DNA of 64,000 bases. Origin: Vampirovibrio chlorellavorus (GTDB taxonomy: Bacteria > Cyanobacteriota > Vampirovibrionia > Vampirovibrionales > Vampirovibrionaceae). The stretch spans positions 163,535 through 227,534 of the forward strand of contig CAIPMU010000002.1 in NCBI GenBank assembly GCA_903866275.1. Reading direction: 5' to 3'. The notes under the pieces are model-generated. The model did no database searches and was not told the origin of the DNA. It saw only the letters and a list, made by a program, of their open reading frames with translations. Made by a program: the position numbers and the translations under genes. Shown here in pieces: positions 17,352-25,815 of the stretch. Each line of letters begins with the position of its first letter. The first letter of the stretch is position 1.

Positions 17352-18167
17352 TTAATCCCGATCCATCTCGGCCACTAGGGCTGCCATGGCGGCGATGGCG
17401 GCGGTTTCGCTGCGCAGAATACGCTGGCCCAGGCTCACGGAAATAAAGCCTGCGCTTTGGGCGGCGGCTTGCTCGGTATCGCTCCAGCCGCCTTCCGGGC
17501 CAATGGTGAGAATGACCGGCTGCGCTTGAGTATGCTTGGTCAGCCGCGTTTTTAAACTCTGCCTGTCGGTGCCGCGCTCCATCAGCAATAACTTCAACGC
17601 CTCGGCGGGCGCTTGCTGAAGGAACTGCGCCACGGGCAGCGGCGGTAAAATCGCCGGAATGAACAGCCCCTCGCTTTGCTCAGCGGCCGAACGCAAGACC
17701 CCACCCCAGCGTTCCAGCTTTTTGGGAATATCGTCGCTGCCTAAGCGAATCATGCAGCGCTCGCTGAACAAGGGCTGAATGGCTCGCGCGCCCAACTCAG
17801 TGGCTTTTTGCAGCAGCCAGTCCCAGCGTTGTTCTTTAATGAGCGCCACGGCCAGCATGACATGGGGCAAGGGGTCTGCTGGGGTGGGCAATTGGCCCAA
17901 CACGGTAAAATCGACGGATTTTTTTTGTACCGCCACAATGCGGGCGGCGTATGCGGTGGCCCGCGCGTCATCCGTTAAAATGACGGTTTCGCCCGGCTTA
18001 GCGCGTATCACCGTGCCCAGATGCCTTACCACAAAGTCATCGGTCACTGTCAGGTCTGTGGGGAAGCTCTCCAGCGGCTCGGCCAAGGCTGCAAAAAAAT
18101 GTTTGAAGCCCGCACCTGAAAATTGGGCAAGATCCGGGGTGGCGTCGGGTGAGGGTTTGGCGGGCAT
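17352..18167 (-). CDS. rsmE: 16S rRNA (uracil1498-N3)-methyltransferase
   Basis: SPOUT-class methyltransferase methylating U1498 in helix 44 of 16S rRNA. Visible are the N-terminal PUA-like domain (HFFAAL... VVRHLGTVIRAKPGE), KEQRWDWLLQKATELG, SERCMIRLG, and the SAM-knot motifs ILTIGPEGGWSD and SLGQRILRSETAAI near the C-terminus. The start is set at ATG 18167, giving 271 residues, with AGGGGAG about 9 nt upstream; the frame is open further but overlaps prmA. It lies 22 nt after prmA, so the two translation-related methylases form an operon. Confidence 0.93.
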   Translation of the reverse strand: MPAKPSPDATPDLAQFSGAGFKHFFAALAEPLESFPTDLTVTDDFVVRHLGTVIRAKPGETVILTDDARATAYAARIVAVQKKSVDFTVLGQLPTPADPLPHVMLAVALIKEQRWDWLLQKATELGARAIQPLFSERCMIRLGSDDIPKKLERWGGVLRSAAEQSEGLFIPAILPPLPVAQFLQQAPAEALKLLLMERGTDRQSLKTRLTKHTQAQPVILTIGPEGGWSDTEQAAAQSAGFISVSLGQRILRSETAAIAAMAALVAEMDRD

Positions 18168-18189
18168 TGGGTCAACTCCCCTTGTAAAC

Positions 18190-19107
18190 TTATTGGGCCA
18201 ACACGCCAGAGAGCGCGAACCAATCGCCCTGCTGACGGCGTTTAAAGTCGCTGAAGCCTGCCGCTTGCATGGCGGCCTCCACCTTGCCCACCGAGGTTTC
18301 AATCAGGCCGCTGGCAATTAGCATGCCGCCCGGTTTCAGTCGCAACAGCATCTCCGGGAACAGTTCCAGAATCACCGGGGCAATAATGTTGGCCAGCATG
18401 ATGTCATAGGGGGTCTGGCACAGCTCGCCCAAAGGGCCGTCCGTGAACTCAATATAGCTTTCAACGCCGTTTATTTTGGCGTTTTGAATGGCCGTTTGCA
18501 CCGCCAGTGAATCGTTATCAATCCCACGTAGATCCCGGCAGCCCCGTTTGGCGGCATAAATGGCCAAAATGCCGGAACCCGTACCTACATCCATCAGGTT
18601 GAGCTGGGAGAAATCCTGCTCATCGGCCAGCGTTTCCAGTGTCTTGAGCATGAGCTGGGTGGTTTCGTGGGTGCCCGTGCCAAAGGCGCACTCGGGATCC
18701 AGCAGAATCACGGTTTCATCGGGACTTTTTTGGGTGTAATCTTCCCAGGTGGGGCACACCGTCAAGCGATCTGTGACTGGGGTGGGGTGCCAGTGTTGCT
18801 TCCAGCTTTCCGCCCAGTCTGTCTCTTCCACCCAGCGGGTCTCGGTGATATCGCACACCTTCATCAGCTTGGGATTTTCTACCATCAGCACCTTCACGTA
18901 GTCTTCGCCCAGCGGATCGGTGGTGAACAGGTTTACATGGGTTAAATCTGAAGGCCGGGTTTCGTCATCGGGCCGGGTGGTGTCGTAAATTTCGCCCACG
19001 CTTTGCACGCCGTTCAACGTCCAAAGCAGTTCTTGCAAATAACTGGCCAGTACGGGCGGGCATGATATGCGGATTTCCAGTACGGCGGTGCTTGAAACGG
19101 TGGTCAT
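18190..19107 (-). CDS. prmA: ribosomal protein L11 methyltransferase
   Basis: Class I SAM-dependent methyltransferase that trimethylates ribosomal protein L11. The 305-residue protein has the N-terminal L11-binding domain, then DPECAFGTGTHETTQL (the family hallmark), the SAM-binding motif MDVGTGSGILAIYAA, and the catalytic-region sequence MLANIIAPVI. Start is ATG 19107 with AAGGAG about 10 nt upstream; the frame is open to 19227, but the extra 40 residues do not look like PrmA. It leads a two-gene operon with rsmE and is divergent from dapL. Confidence 0.95.
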   Translation of the reverse strand: MTTVSSTAVLEIRISCPPVLASYLQELLWTLNGVQSVGEIYDTTRPDDETRPSDLTHVNLFTTDPLGEDYVKVLMVENPKLMKVCDITETRWVEETDWAESWKQHWHPTPVTDRLTVCPTWEDYTQKSPDETVILLDPECAFGTGTHETTQLMLKTLETLADEQDFSQLNLMDVGTGSGILAIYAAKRGCRDLRGIDNDSLAVQTAIQNAKINGVESYIEFTDGPLGELCQTPYDIMLANIIAPVILELFPEMLLRLKPGGMLIASGLIETSVGKVEAAMQAAGFSDFKRRQQGDWFALSGVLAQ

Positions 19108-19325
19108 GGCGGGGTGGCTCCTTGGCTGGGTTGCAAATGCGGGGCGGACGGCCAGCCGGGTGAAAGGCTTTCGAGCGTTCGCGCTTTGTGCTAGAGTACC
19201 CCAAGCTTTGACGCGCCACAAGGCCAAGCCTGCCCCCTGAGTTTATGGGCTGTCGTTGGCCACAAGCCATCTTTTTTGAGCGTCAGTTTGAAGTTTTATT
19301 TTAATTGAGTGCAGAGGACTAAACC

Positions 19326-20525
19326 ATGCCCCAACCCGCCGCCAATCTGGGAAAATTGCCCCCTTACCTGTTTGCCGAAATTGACCGTAAAATCGCCGAA
19401 GCCAAAGGGCGCGGCGTGGATATTATCAGTCTGGGCGTGGGCGACCCGGATTTGCCCACTCCTGCACCCATTGTGGACGCCATGAAAACCGCCGTGGCCG
19501 ATCCGGCCAACCATAACTACCCCCCGTACCAAGGCACCGCCGAGTTCCGCAATGCCGCCACGAACTGGATGAAAACCCGCTTTGGCGTGACCGTGGATGC
19601 CGAAACCGAGGCCATGTCCCTGATTGGCTCCAAAGAAGGCCTGGCGCATCTGATTCTGGCGTACGTGAACCCCGGCGATGTGGTGCTTTGCCCCTCACCC
19701 GGCTATCCGGTGTACAACAACTACACCCTCCTCTGCCACGGCGAGCCTTATGTGGTGCCGCTCCTGGCCGAAAACAAATTCCTGCCCGATGTCTCCAAAA
19801 TTCCCGCAGACATTGCTAAACGGGCTAAGCTGTTCTTCCTGAATTACCCCAACAACCCCACTGGTGCCATCATCGATGAGGCCAAAATCAAGGAAGTGGT
19901 GGCCTTCTGCCGCGACCACGATATTCTGCTTTGCCACGACAACGCCTATTCCGAGATGACCTTTGACGGCTACCGCGCGCCCAGCTTTCTGGCTGTGGAA
20001 GGCGCGAAAGACGTCTGCATCGAGATGTTCAGCTTGAGCAAAATGTACAACATGACTGGCTGGCGTGTAGGCTTTGCCGTGGGCAACCCGGCGGCCATCA
20101 AAGCCCTGGGGCTGGTAAAGAACAACACAGACAGCGGCGTCTTCAAGGCTGTGCAGCACGCCTCGGCGGTGGGCTTGAACCACTCCGATGAGCTGACCAA
20201 GGACTTGAACACCATCTACGCCCGTCGCCGCGACATCATGGTGGAAGGCTTGAACCGTCTGGGCTGGGATTGCCCCAAGAACGAAGCGACTTTCTACCTC
20301 TGGGTGCCCGTGCCCACCGGGATGAAGAGTGTCGAGTTTGTGGCCCTGCTACTGGAAAAATGCGGCGTGGTGGTGCCTCCAGGCACTGGTTACGGGCCTG
20401 AGGGCGAAGGCTTCTTCCGCATTGCCCTGACTGTGCCGGATGATCGCCTGAAAGAAGTGCTGGCGCGCATGGAGCGTGAAGGCGTGACCTTTAAGCAATT
20501 GGCCAAGCAGGTCACTCCCGCTTAA
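19326..20525 (+). CDS. dapL: LL-diaminopimelate aminotransferase (class I/II PLP enzyme)
   Basis: PLP-dependent aminotransferase of 399 residues, the one-step route from tetrahydrodipicolinate to LL-diaminopimelate used by Cyanobacteria, plants, Chlamydia and Melainabacteria. Motifs: SLGVGDPDLPTP at the N-terminus, NYPNNPTGA, and the Schiff-base Lys at K239 in SLSKMYNMTGWR, followed by the phosphate-binding RVGFAVG. AGAGGA precedes the ATG by about 9 nt. It stands alone with a terminator right after it. Another aminotransferase of the same fold cannot be fully excluded, but the sequence and taxonomic context fit DapL. It supplies the meso-DAP precursor for peptidoglycan and lysine. Confidence 0.88.
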   Translation: MPQPAANLGKLPPYLFAEIDRKIAEAKGRGVDIISLGVGDPDLPTPAPIVDAMKTAVADPANHNYPPYQGTAEFRNAATNWMKTRFGVTVDAETEAMSLIGSKEGLAHLILAYVNPGDVVLCPSPGYPVYNNYTLLCHGEPYVVPLLAENKFLPDVSKIPADIAKRAKLFFLNYPNNPTGAIIDEAKIKEVVAFCRDHDILLCHDNAYSEMTFDGYRAPSFLAVEGAKDVCIEMFSLSKMYNMTGWRVGFAVGNPAAIKALGLVKNNTDSGVFKAVQHASAVGLNHSDELTKDLNTIYARRRDIMVEGLNRLGWDCPKNEATFYLWVPVPTGMKSVEFVALLLEKCGVVVPPGTGYGPEGEGFFRIALTVPDDRLKEVLARMEREGVTFKQLAKQVTPA

Positions 20526-20551
20526 ATTGCCCGTTTGCAGTTTGAATTTTG

Positions 20552-20584
20552 AAAAACCGATGCGCTTCAAGTGCATCGGTTTTT
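20552..20584 (+). terminator. rho-independent terminator after dapL
   Basis: Perfect stem AAAAACCGATGC (20552-20563) and GCATCGGTTTTT (20573-20584) with a 9-nt loop and T-rich tail. Confidence 0.88.
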
Positions 20585-20737
20585 CTGTTTTGACAGGCCT
20601 TTGGCCGTTTTTATTGCGATGCTTGGGGAAAAATCAGCCCAAGTCGGGTCAATCGCGCCAAAGCGTATTATCATGGAAGATATAAGAAGAGATAACCTTG
20701 GGGCCGGGATGAATTTCTGGCTCTGCTGACCATAAGA

Positions 20738-22153
20738 ATGAGCCGGATGAACTTTGCCATGCTGAAAACCGCCTTTGCCGTGACGACCGGAAAAACCGTG
20801 GCTGCCCTGACCGCCTTCCTTAAGATGGGCTCCGGGACGAGCTTGCCGGGCAAAGTGGCGCGCAAGCTGGACCCCCAGTTGTTGCAAAATTTGGGGCGGC
20901 AAGTCACCAAGCAGGTGATTGCAGTTACTGGTACCAACGGCAAGACCACCACTTGCGGGCTATTGGCCCAATTTCTGCGGGAGAGTGACAGCCGAGTGGT
21001 GCATAACCAGTTGGGGGCCAACATGGTGCCGGGCATTACGGCGGCCTTGATGCAGCAAAGCTCCATGCTGGGCCGTCTGGATGCGGATTATGCCGTACTG
21101 GAAGTGGATGAGGCCTCCATGCGGGGGCTGACCGGCGAGATTGACGTACAACGCGTCGTGGTGAGTAACCTCTTCCGGGATCAACTGGATCGTTACGGCG
21201 AGCTGGATACCACGGCGCGCATGATTCAGGAAGGCATTCAGAAAACCGGTATTGCCCAAGGCAAAGGCCGATTGATTTTAAATGGGGATGATCCTCTGGT
21301 GACGACCTTGGGGCAAGACCCCCGCTTGCAGGATGCGGCAGGCGCGCCCAAAAATGCCCTCCTCTACTTTGGGGTGGAGCAGGTGAGTTATCAGCATGGG
21401 GCGGCGGTGACGGGCCCGGTGCCCTTTACGCGGGAAGTGACCCAGTGCCCGGCTTGTCAGGGGCCGTTAGTTTATCATCATTTGGTGTTTGGTCATTTGG
21501 GCGATTATCAGTGTTCCCAGTGCGGCTACCAGCGGCCCCCGCTGACCGTGGCTGCGGAGCATGTGTTCGTCAAGCCTGAGGAGAGCGAGATTCGGCTGCG
21601 TTACGGGCAAGCCGTGCTGGATGTGGTGTTGCCCTTGCCCGGTTTGTTCAATGTCTATAACTTGTTGGCTGCGGCGGCCGTGGTCTATGATTTGGGTCTG
21701 CCGCCTGAGGTCATTACCAAAGGCTTGACCCATTACCAAAGCGTCTTTGGGCGCGCGGAAAAGAAAGTATTGCAAGGCAAGAATGCCTTGATCATGCTGA
21801 TTAAGAACCCCGTGGGTGCTTCTGAAGTGCTCAAGCTGGTGGGTGGCGATCCGCAGGGGCGTTTGCTGATTGCCCTGAACGACAATTACGCCGATGGCCG
21901 TGATGTCTCCTGGATTTGGGACGCCCAGTTCGAGGCCATCTCACCCGGTAAAACCGTTGTGGTCAGTGGGGTGCGCGCCGAAGATATGGCCATTCGTTTG
22001 AAGTACGCGGGCATTCCAGAGAGCAATATCACCCTGGAGCCCGATCTCCCTGCCGCGCTTCAGTTGGCCTTGGCTCAAACCCAGTCGGATGAAGTGTTGT
22101 ATATCCTGCCTACTTATACAGCCTTGCTTAATCTGCATAAAATGTTGGGCTAA
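20738..22153 (+). CDS. murT: MurT-like Mur ligase (lipid II isoglutaminyl synthase subunit)
   Basis: Mur-ligase-fold protein of 471 residues with the ATP loop TGTNGKTTT at 64-72, NLFRDQLDRYGEL, a four-cysteine zinc-ribbon insert (C237, C240, C259, C262), and a C-terminal DUF1727-type domain. This arrangement defines MurT, which activates the D-Glu carboxylate of lipid II while its partner GatD supplies ammonia from glutamine. No gatD gene follows; the next gene is opposite in strand and unrelated. Met4 or Met8 are alternative starts, since no strong ribosome site precedes 20738. DapL just upstream supplies the same pathway. Confidence 0.87.
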   Translation: MSRMNFAMLKTAFAVTTGKTVAALTAFLKMGSGTSLPGKVARKLDPQLLQNLGRQVTKQVIAVTGTNGKTTTCGLLAQFLRESDSRVVHNQLGANMVPGITAALMQQSSMLGRLDADYAVLEVDEASMRGLTGEIDVQRVVVSNLFRDQLDRYGELDTTARMIQEGIQKTGIAQGKGRLILNGDDPLVTTLGQDPRLQDAAGAPKNALLYFGVEQVSYQHGAAVTGPVPFTREVTQCPACQGPLVYHHLVFGHLGDYQCSQCGYQRPPLTVAAEHVFVKPEESEIRLRYGQAVLDVVLPLPGLFNVYNLLAAAAVVYDLGLPPEVITKGLTHYQSVFGRAEKKVLQGKNALIMLIKNPVGASEVLKLVGGDPQGRLLIALNDNYADGRDVSWIWDAQFEAISPGKTVVVSGVRAEDMAIRLKYAGIPESNITLEPDLPAALQLALAQTQSDEVLYILPTYTALLNLHKMLG

Positions 22154-22231
22154 TTGAGCTGTTTTGGGATGCTCGATTCAGGTGGAATTTGGGCAGAGTC
22201 CAGTTCAGTCCAAATGGAGCTGGAGAATAGA

Positions 22232-22819
22232 CTAACGGTTTATTAGCTCTTGCTCGCGTGCCTTGAAAAATTGGATGACTTTTTCATAGTCTGACTTACG
22301 CTGTGCATAGTCGGGCATCTGTCGATGTAGACTTTCGGTGCGAATTTCCGCTAATTTGCTCGGGTAAAGGTATTTGGGTGATGAAGGGCCTTCTATCTCT
22401 TCGTCTTTTAGCTGCCAGGCTTGAATTTGCGCATGTTTTCGGTGCAACAGCTCGGCAATGGAAAGCTCGCCATGGACGGCGCAAAGGGTATATGCTGTGT
22501 AGCCGGCCTTGTTTTTTAGGCCAATATTTGCGGCAGGCTGCTGAAGTAGTTCCTCTGCCAACGGGGTGTCTCCGACAATGACGGCATAGTGGAGCCAGGT
22601 GTTTTGTGCGTCTTGATCCATGATGGCGTTCACGTGTTTGCGTTCAGTAGCACCAGTGTGTTGACCGGTAAATAAAAGTAATTTGTGGTTTTGCGGGATA
22701 AATCGATCGCTGGCGATAGACGTTTGAACGAGTGACGCCATTTGGGTGGCGGGTAATGCCGCTGTTTGAGAGCGCATTGCGCCTGTTGAAGGCAAAAAGG
22801 AAAAACTGGTTTTCAGCAT
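22232..22819 (-). CDS. small ankyrin-repeat protein
   Basis: 195 residues. A basic, Ser/Thr/Ala-rich N-terminus without signal peptide precedes about two ankyrin repeats (residues ~65-130): DAQNTWLHYAVIVGDTPLAE then NKAGYTAYTLCAVHGELSIAELL. A charged helical tail follows, rich in Lys, Glu and Arg. Ankyrin repeats are protein-binding scaffolds; in a predatory or host-associated lineage such proteins may be effectors, but nothing here proves secretion. Start is ATG 22819. A loose LLFTGQ at about residues 48-53 resembles the motif noted in other orphan proteins of this window. It is monocistronic and faces murT tail to tail. Confidence 0.7.
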   Translation of the reverse strand: MLKTSFSFLPSTGAMRSQTAALPATQMASLVQTSIASDRFIPQNHKLLLFTGQHTGATERKHVNAIMDQDAQNTWLHYAVIVGDTPLAEELLQQPAANIGLKNKAGYTAYTLCAVHGELSIAELLHRKHAQIQAWQLKDEEIEGPSSPKYLYPSKLAEIRTESLHRQMPDYAQRKSDYEKVIQFFKAREQELINR

Positions 22820-23089
22820 AATGAGTAACCCATTTTGTGATTTCTGATTGGATGGAGATCATTTGAATAAATCTGATTAAAACCCGACAGCCATTAAAGC
22901 GTCATATAAGAGTAGACTGTGAATTTCAGAGAAAAAATACCCTGGAATGAATGATTGTTACGGCATGTGTCAATGGAATGACATGAATAGACTGTCTGGA
23001 GGGACAATTTACATCGGATCGATTACAAAAGCAAGTGAAAAATCAAGCTTTGAGTTGGCGCTATGGATAGGTTTGAAGGCCGGATGGAA

Positions 23090-24046
23090 TTAATGCGTGC
23101 TGGTAGACCAGAGACGCGCTTTTTTGAGACAGGATGCTTCGTTGAGCACTTCCCAACCTTTTAAAACGGTTTTGCGTTCCTCGTTGCTTTTGTATTGAGG
23201 ATTTGCATAATCGAATTCCTGACGCAAGGCTTGTTTCTCGGAGACAAGGCCCAGGAGGTCAGTACTTTTGACGGGTGTTTGCAGGATGCTGCTGACTAGC
23301 CCTTGCATGAGTGAACAGAATAATTTGGCCGGTAGTTGCGGGATATAAGTGTATGCGATTGCCAGTCCCTTAATTTCTAAACGCCGAAGTGAAAAACGGG
23401 GGAAAAGCTCTTCGAGCTCATCCGCTTCGCCTTTGAGCAGGGGCTTACTGGCTTTTTTAATGTTCAGGCCGGGATCGCGTTTTAAAAAGAGCGTGTATTT
23501 GGCCAACATCAGCATGTAGAGCTGTTTGGCTTTCTCCGGTGTGAGTGGCATGGTTTTGGTAAAGGCGTTCAGTTTGGTTTTATTAGTGAGGGCTTGATTG
23601 AGCCGGGCAATTTGGCTGATGTATTGCTCAAAGGGCTTTTGGTCTCGAGCTGCTTGGGTATTGGCAGGCATATGCTCATCAGATAGTTTTTGGGCCGCAG
23701 GCTTGGTAATTAATTTTTTATTTAAGGCTTGCCAGCTAAAAAGTTCAAACATCATGTCTGAGGATTCTTCCAGGATGCCCAGCTTCTTTTTCATCGCTTC
23801 GACTTCCTGGGGCGGCATATCATTACAGATGGCCTCAAAACGTTCTTGCTGCGCTTCGGGAAGCTTGTCGTAGCTACGCAGCAAGCTTAATTCTTTGTAC
23901 TTTTTGAGGTCGGGCATGTCTTGAATGACGGCTTGATAAGGCCGGAGCTGGGATGCATCCAGTTTGCCAAAGCGCAGGGGCGCTGACCCCCTGACAGTCC
24001 GAGTCGGTTGCTGCGCGGCGGTGGCTAATTTGACTTGATGCAACAT
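23090..24046 (-). CDS. hypothetical helical protein with N-terminal PLRFGK motif
   Basis: 318 residues, no recognised family. The N-terminus (1-25) is basic and disordered, containing SAPLRFGKL at about 21-29. The rest is predominantly alpha-helical and rich in Lys, Glu, Gln and Leu, with no membrane helix or signal peptide. A single weakly hydrophobic stretch occurs near the C-terminal third (KLFCSLMQGLVSSIL). Its base composition is more AT-rich than the housekeeping genes. Start is ATG 24046. It is divergent from the sigma-factor gene. Likely a lineage-specific protein; role unknown. Confidence 0.6.
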   Translation of the reverse strand: MLHQVKLATAAQQPTRTVRGSAPLRFGKLDASQLRPYQAVIQDMPDLKKYKELSLLRSYDKLPEAQQERFEAICNDMPPQEVEAMKKKLGILEESSDMMFELFSWQALNKKLITKPAAQKLSDEHMPANTQAARDQKPFEQYISQIARLNQALTNKTKLNAFTKTMPLTPEKAKQLYMLMLAKYTLFLKRDPGLNIKKASKPLLKGEADELEELFPRFSLRRLEIKGLAIAYTYIPQLPAKLFCSLMQGLVSSILQTPVKSTDLLGLVSEKQALRQEFDYANPQYKSNEERKTVLKGWEVLNEASCLKKARLWSTSTH

Positions 24047-24213
24047 TCAATAGACCCACGATTACTCACATACACCCTTTTCGTACAAAAACTCTAGCCA
24101 GTCAAGTAATTGCAAAGTTATCCCTCATTTAGCGGGCGTTTGGGTAGGTGCATCAGACGGTGGATTTTTAAGATTTAAGGCAGGTAAAAAACAATTGTAT
24201 GGACAGATCGCAC

Positions 24214-24219
24214 TATAAT
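24214..24219 (+). promoter_or_regulatory. -10 box candidate for the sigma-factor gene
   Basis: Perfect TATAAT at 24214-24219 with no clear -35. Transcription would start near 24226, leaving only about 10 nt before the ATG at 24236 but about 37 nt before ATG 24263, which supports the latter as the true start. Confidence 0.4.
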
Positions 24220-24262
24220 GAAATGACCGGATCGGATGGCAGGAAAAAGGTTTTCTATTCTT

Positions 24263-25075
24263 ATGACCGAGGCGCAACCCCCGCTTTCAAAAGCTTATAC
24301 GGATGCTCGTCAAAGCGTACCCACGCCAGACGACGTGTTGCTGCTGTGGCAAAATTACAAGAAAAACCCCAACAACGCTAAGCTGCGGGAACAGCTGATC
24401 CTGAAATATTTGCATCTGGTGCGGTATGTAGTCAGTCGGATGCCCATAACCCTTCCCATCAGTATTGCTACCGAGGATTTAATCAGCTTTGGCACCATGG
24501 GCCTGATGGAGGCGGTCGAGCGATTTGACCCGGATCGGGGACTGAAGTTTGAAACCTATGCAGTGACCCGGATTCGCGGTTCGATCATTGACCAGTTGCG
24601 CTTCCACGACTGGATTCCTAGAGGCGTTCGCCGACGCAGCAAAGAACTGGTGCATACCATGCAAAAGCTGGAAGAAGAGCTGGGTCGCGCGCCTACGGAT
24701 GATGAACTGGCCGACCGGCTGGGCGTTTCCAAGGAGAAGTTGAGCACCCTTCTGTCTGAATCCCAGAATTTGATGCTGTCTTTGGATGACACTTATGGCA
24801 ATGACACGAATGGCAGTAGTATTACCCTGCTGGATCTGGTTGAGGACAAGAATAGCCCGGATCCTCAGGGTGAATTTGAAGCCGGCGAGCTACGCAAGCG
24901 TCTCGCTCAGGCCATTGCCTCCCTGCCGGAGCGTGAAAAGTTGCTGATTGCCCTGTACTACCACGAGAATATGACCCTGCGGGAAATTGGCGACATTATT
25001 TGCGTCTCTGAATCTCGCGCCTGTCAGCTTCACGCGCAAGCCATCCTGCGCCTGCGGAGCCGATTGAGTCATTAG
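24263..25075 (+). CDS. RNA polymerase sigma factor, FliA/WhiG (sigma28) family
   Basis: 270-residue group 3 sigma70 factor. Region 2 contains EDLISFGTMGLMEAVERFDPDRG and the promoter-melting segment FETYAVTRIRGSIIDQLR; region 3 has DDELADRLGVSKEKL; and region 4 ends with MTLREIGDIICVSESRACQ, the -35-recognition helix-turn-helix. Length and the RGSIIDQLR block fit FliA/WhiG (motility or development), not SigA. Start: ATG 24263 is preferred over 24236, because AGGAAAAAGG lies 12 nt upstream and a TATAAT sits just 17 nt before 24236. No flagellar genes are in the window. The genes that follow suggest a signalling module. Confidence 0.88.
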   Translation: MTEAQPPLSKAYTDARQSVPTPDDVLLLWQNYKKNPNNAKLREQLILKYLHLVRYVVSRMPITLPISIATEDLISFGTMGLMEAVERFDPDRGLKFETYAVTRIRGSIIDQLRFHDWIPRGVRRRSKELVHTMQKLEEELGRAPTDDELADRLGVSKEKLSTLLSESQNLMLSLDDTYGNDTNGSSITLLDLVEDKNSPDPQGEFEAGELRKRLAQAIASLPEREKLLIALYYHENMTLREIGDIICVSESRACQLHAQAILRLRSRLSH

Positions 25076-25188
25076 GCTTCCCAATGTTTACCCAGTTTTT
25101 TCCTGCGTTGTTTGATTCTGTATCCTGATCCAGTCTGTATGAATCCTTTCTGAAAAAACTAACTAAAACCCGCCCAGAGGTCTGACTG

Positions 25189-25815
25189 ATGAAACCCGGT
25201 GACTTGAAACTGGCTTATTTGATGGTCTCCAGCCCGGTGCCCAATGTGTACATTGGGGGCCTGATGGTGACGGATACCCGGGGGTTGCCGTTGGAATTCC
25301 GCTACACCGAGCCTATTCAGCCCAGCAAAATTCAGCAGGTTCTGTATGGGCAGGTGTTGAGTGCCTATATCAAGCGAGAAGTGGTGCTGGAAACGTTGCT
25401 GAAAAATATAGAGTCCAAATTCAAGTGCCTGTTGGTGGAAGACGAGCAGATGCTGGATTATTCGACCAAGGGGCATGCCATTGTTCGATTGGTGGCGACC
25501 AAGTCTGCGCCGCTGGGCCCCGTGGGTAAAACCCAGGATATGGCGCCTGGTGAGTTATTGTTGCAAGTGAACCCTGAAGGAAGCCCTGTGCGAGTTTATC
25601 TGGGGAAGGCCAAAGCGCCTGTAACCCCAGATGATCCTGTTTTATCGAATCCGGTGGGTGCCAATACGGACTCAGGCACTGATTTGATTGCCATGCTGCT
25701 GGAGGCGGGCAAGACGATGGACGTAACCGAGCCCCTTCGGCGAATTGAAAAGGCTTTGGAAATTATATGTCAGGAAGAAGGCATAACGACCAGCAATCCG
25801 GCGACAGCCCGCTAG
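25189..25815 (+). CDS. hypothetical protein, first of two unknowns after the sigma factor
   Basis: 208 residues without recognised domain. The N-terminal half looks like a compact alpha/beta domain (KLAYLMVSSPVPNVYIGGLMV..., FKCLLVEDEQML); the middle is Pro/Gly-rich; and the C-terminal ~35 residues form an acidic helix. No signal peptide or membrane segment. It starts 113 nt after the sigma gene, and its last 49 nt overlap the next gene in another frame, so the two are translationally coupled. Conserved gene order, if confirmed in relatives, would tie it to the kinase and regulator downstream. Function unknown. Confidence 0.65.
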   Translation: MKPGDLKLAYLMVSSPVPNVYIGGLMVTDTRGLPLEFRYTEPIQPSKIQQVLYGQVLSAYIKREVVLETLLKNIESKFKCLLVEDEQMLDYSTKGHAIVRLVATKSAPLGPVGKTQDMAPGELLLQVNPEGSPVRVYLGKAKAPVTPDDPVLSNPVGANTDSGTDLIAMLLEAGKTMDVTEPLRRIEKALEIICQEEGITTSNPATAR

